Origin: CAZBSE01 sp964561115
GTDB lineage: Bacteria; Actinomycetota; Humimicrobiia; Humimicrobiales; Humimicrobiaceae
Assembly (NCBI GenBank): GCA_964561115.1
Contig: CAZLOE010000032.1
Span: 1-14,173 of the forward strand
Reading direction: 5' to 3'
DNA: 14,173 nucleotides
The notes below the pieces were generated by a model. It saw only the letters and a list, made by a program, of their open reading frames with translations. It ran no database searches and was not told the origin of the DNA. A program made the position numbers and the translations under genes. Positions 14,136 through 14,173 of the stretch are shown here, piece after piece. Positions within the stretch are counted from its first letter, which is position 1. Each line of letters begins with the position of its first letter.

Positions 14136-14173
14136 AGTCAGGTCTAAGCAGCAGTGATTTGGAAAATATAGAT
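14132..14173 (+). CDS. 5' end of a further gene, translationally coupled to the foldase (possibly mazG)
   Basis: ATG at 14132 overlaps the foldase stop as ATGA. The reading frame stays open for 14 codons to the window edge (MKSGLSSSDLENID). The purine run AGAAGGAAGAAGAAGA just upstream is a strong ribosome binding site. In related clusters a mazG nucleotide pyrophosphohydrolase gene often follows mfd and the foldase, and DLENID could be the start of the helix preceding its conserved region. Fourteen residues cannot prove this. Confidence 0.5.
   Translation, partial: MKSGLSSSDLENID

Overview
The window is AT-rich chromosomal DNA from a bacterium. All confident genes lie on the + strand and there is no sign of phage, transposon, CRISPR or tRNA/rRNA sequence. 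The second half (glmU-like, prs, rplY/ctc, pth, mfd, a parvulin-type foldase) has the gene order of the Bacillota core cluster gcaD-prs-ctc-spoVC-mfd, which some Actinomycetota and deep-branching monoderm lineages share. The lipoprotein solute-binding protein, the TM-anchored foldase, the TTG start on the foldase gene and the low G+C suggest a monoderm anaerobe in or near those phyla. The cobalamin dependence and the small DUF6485-type Cys-rich protein fit that picture. The taxonomic placement is inference.

Layout. 96-1076 encodes an NAD(P)-dependent sugar-epimerase/dihydroflavonol-reductase-type SDR protein. The 363-base gap that follows (1077-1439) holds a candidate promoter, a cobalamin riboswitch aptamer (about 1180-1320), a switching hairpin and a strong intrinsic terminator. 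Next comes the corrinoid module at 1440-5488: BtuF-type lipoprotein, BtuC-type permease, BtuD-type ATPase with an unusual extra C-terminal domain, and a CobO/BtuR-type corrinoid adenosyltransferase. Together these import corrinoid and convert it to the adenosylated coenzyme, and the riboswitch should shut the leading genes off when coenzyme B12 is plentiful. Candidate promoters before btuC and before cobO could allow partial escape from that control.

5564-6285 carries a 63-residue protein with eight cysteines and an O6-alkylguanine-DNA alkyltransferase. A weak terminator and an extended -10 promoter then separate the conserved cluster at 6432-14173. This links UDP-sugar synthesis (a GlmU-like uridylyltransferase with no acetyltransferase half), PRPP synthesis, ribosomal protein L25/CTC, peptidyl-tRNA hydrolase, transcription-repair coupling factor Mfd, and a membrane-anchored SurA/PrsA-like peptidyl-prolyl isomerase. 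The first 14 codons of a further gene overlap the foldase stop by ATGA and run off the window.

The points most worth a second look are the mutually exclusive helices in the riboswitch expression platform, the extra C-terminal domain of the BtuD protein, and the truncated GlmU.
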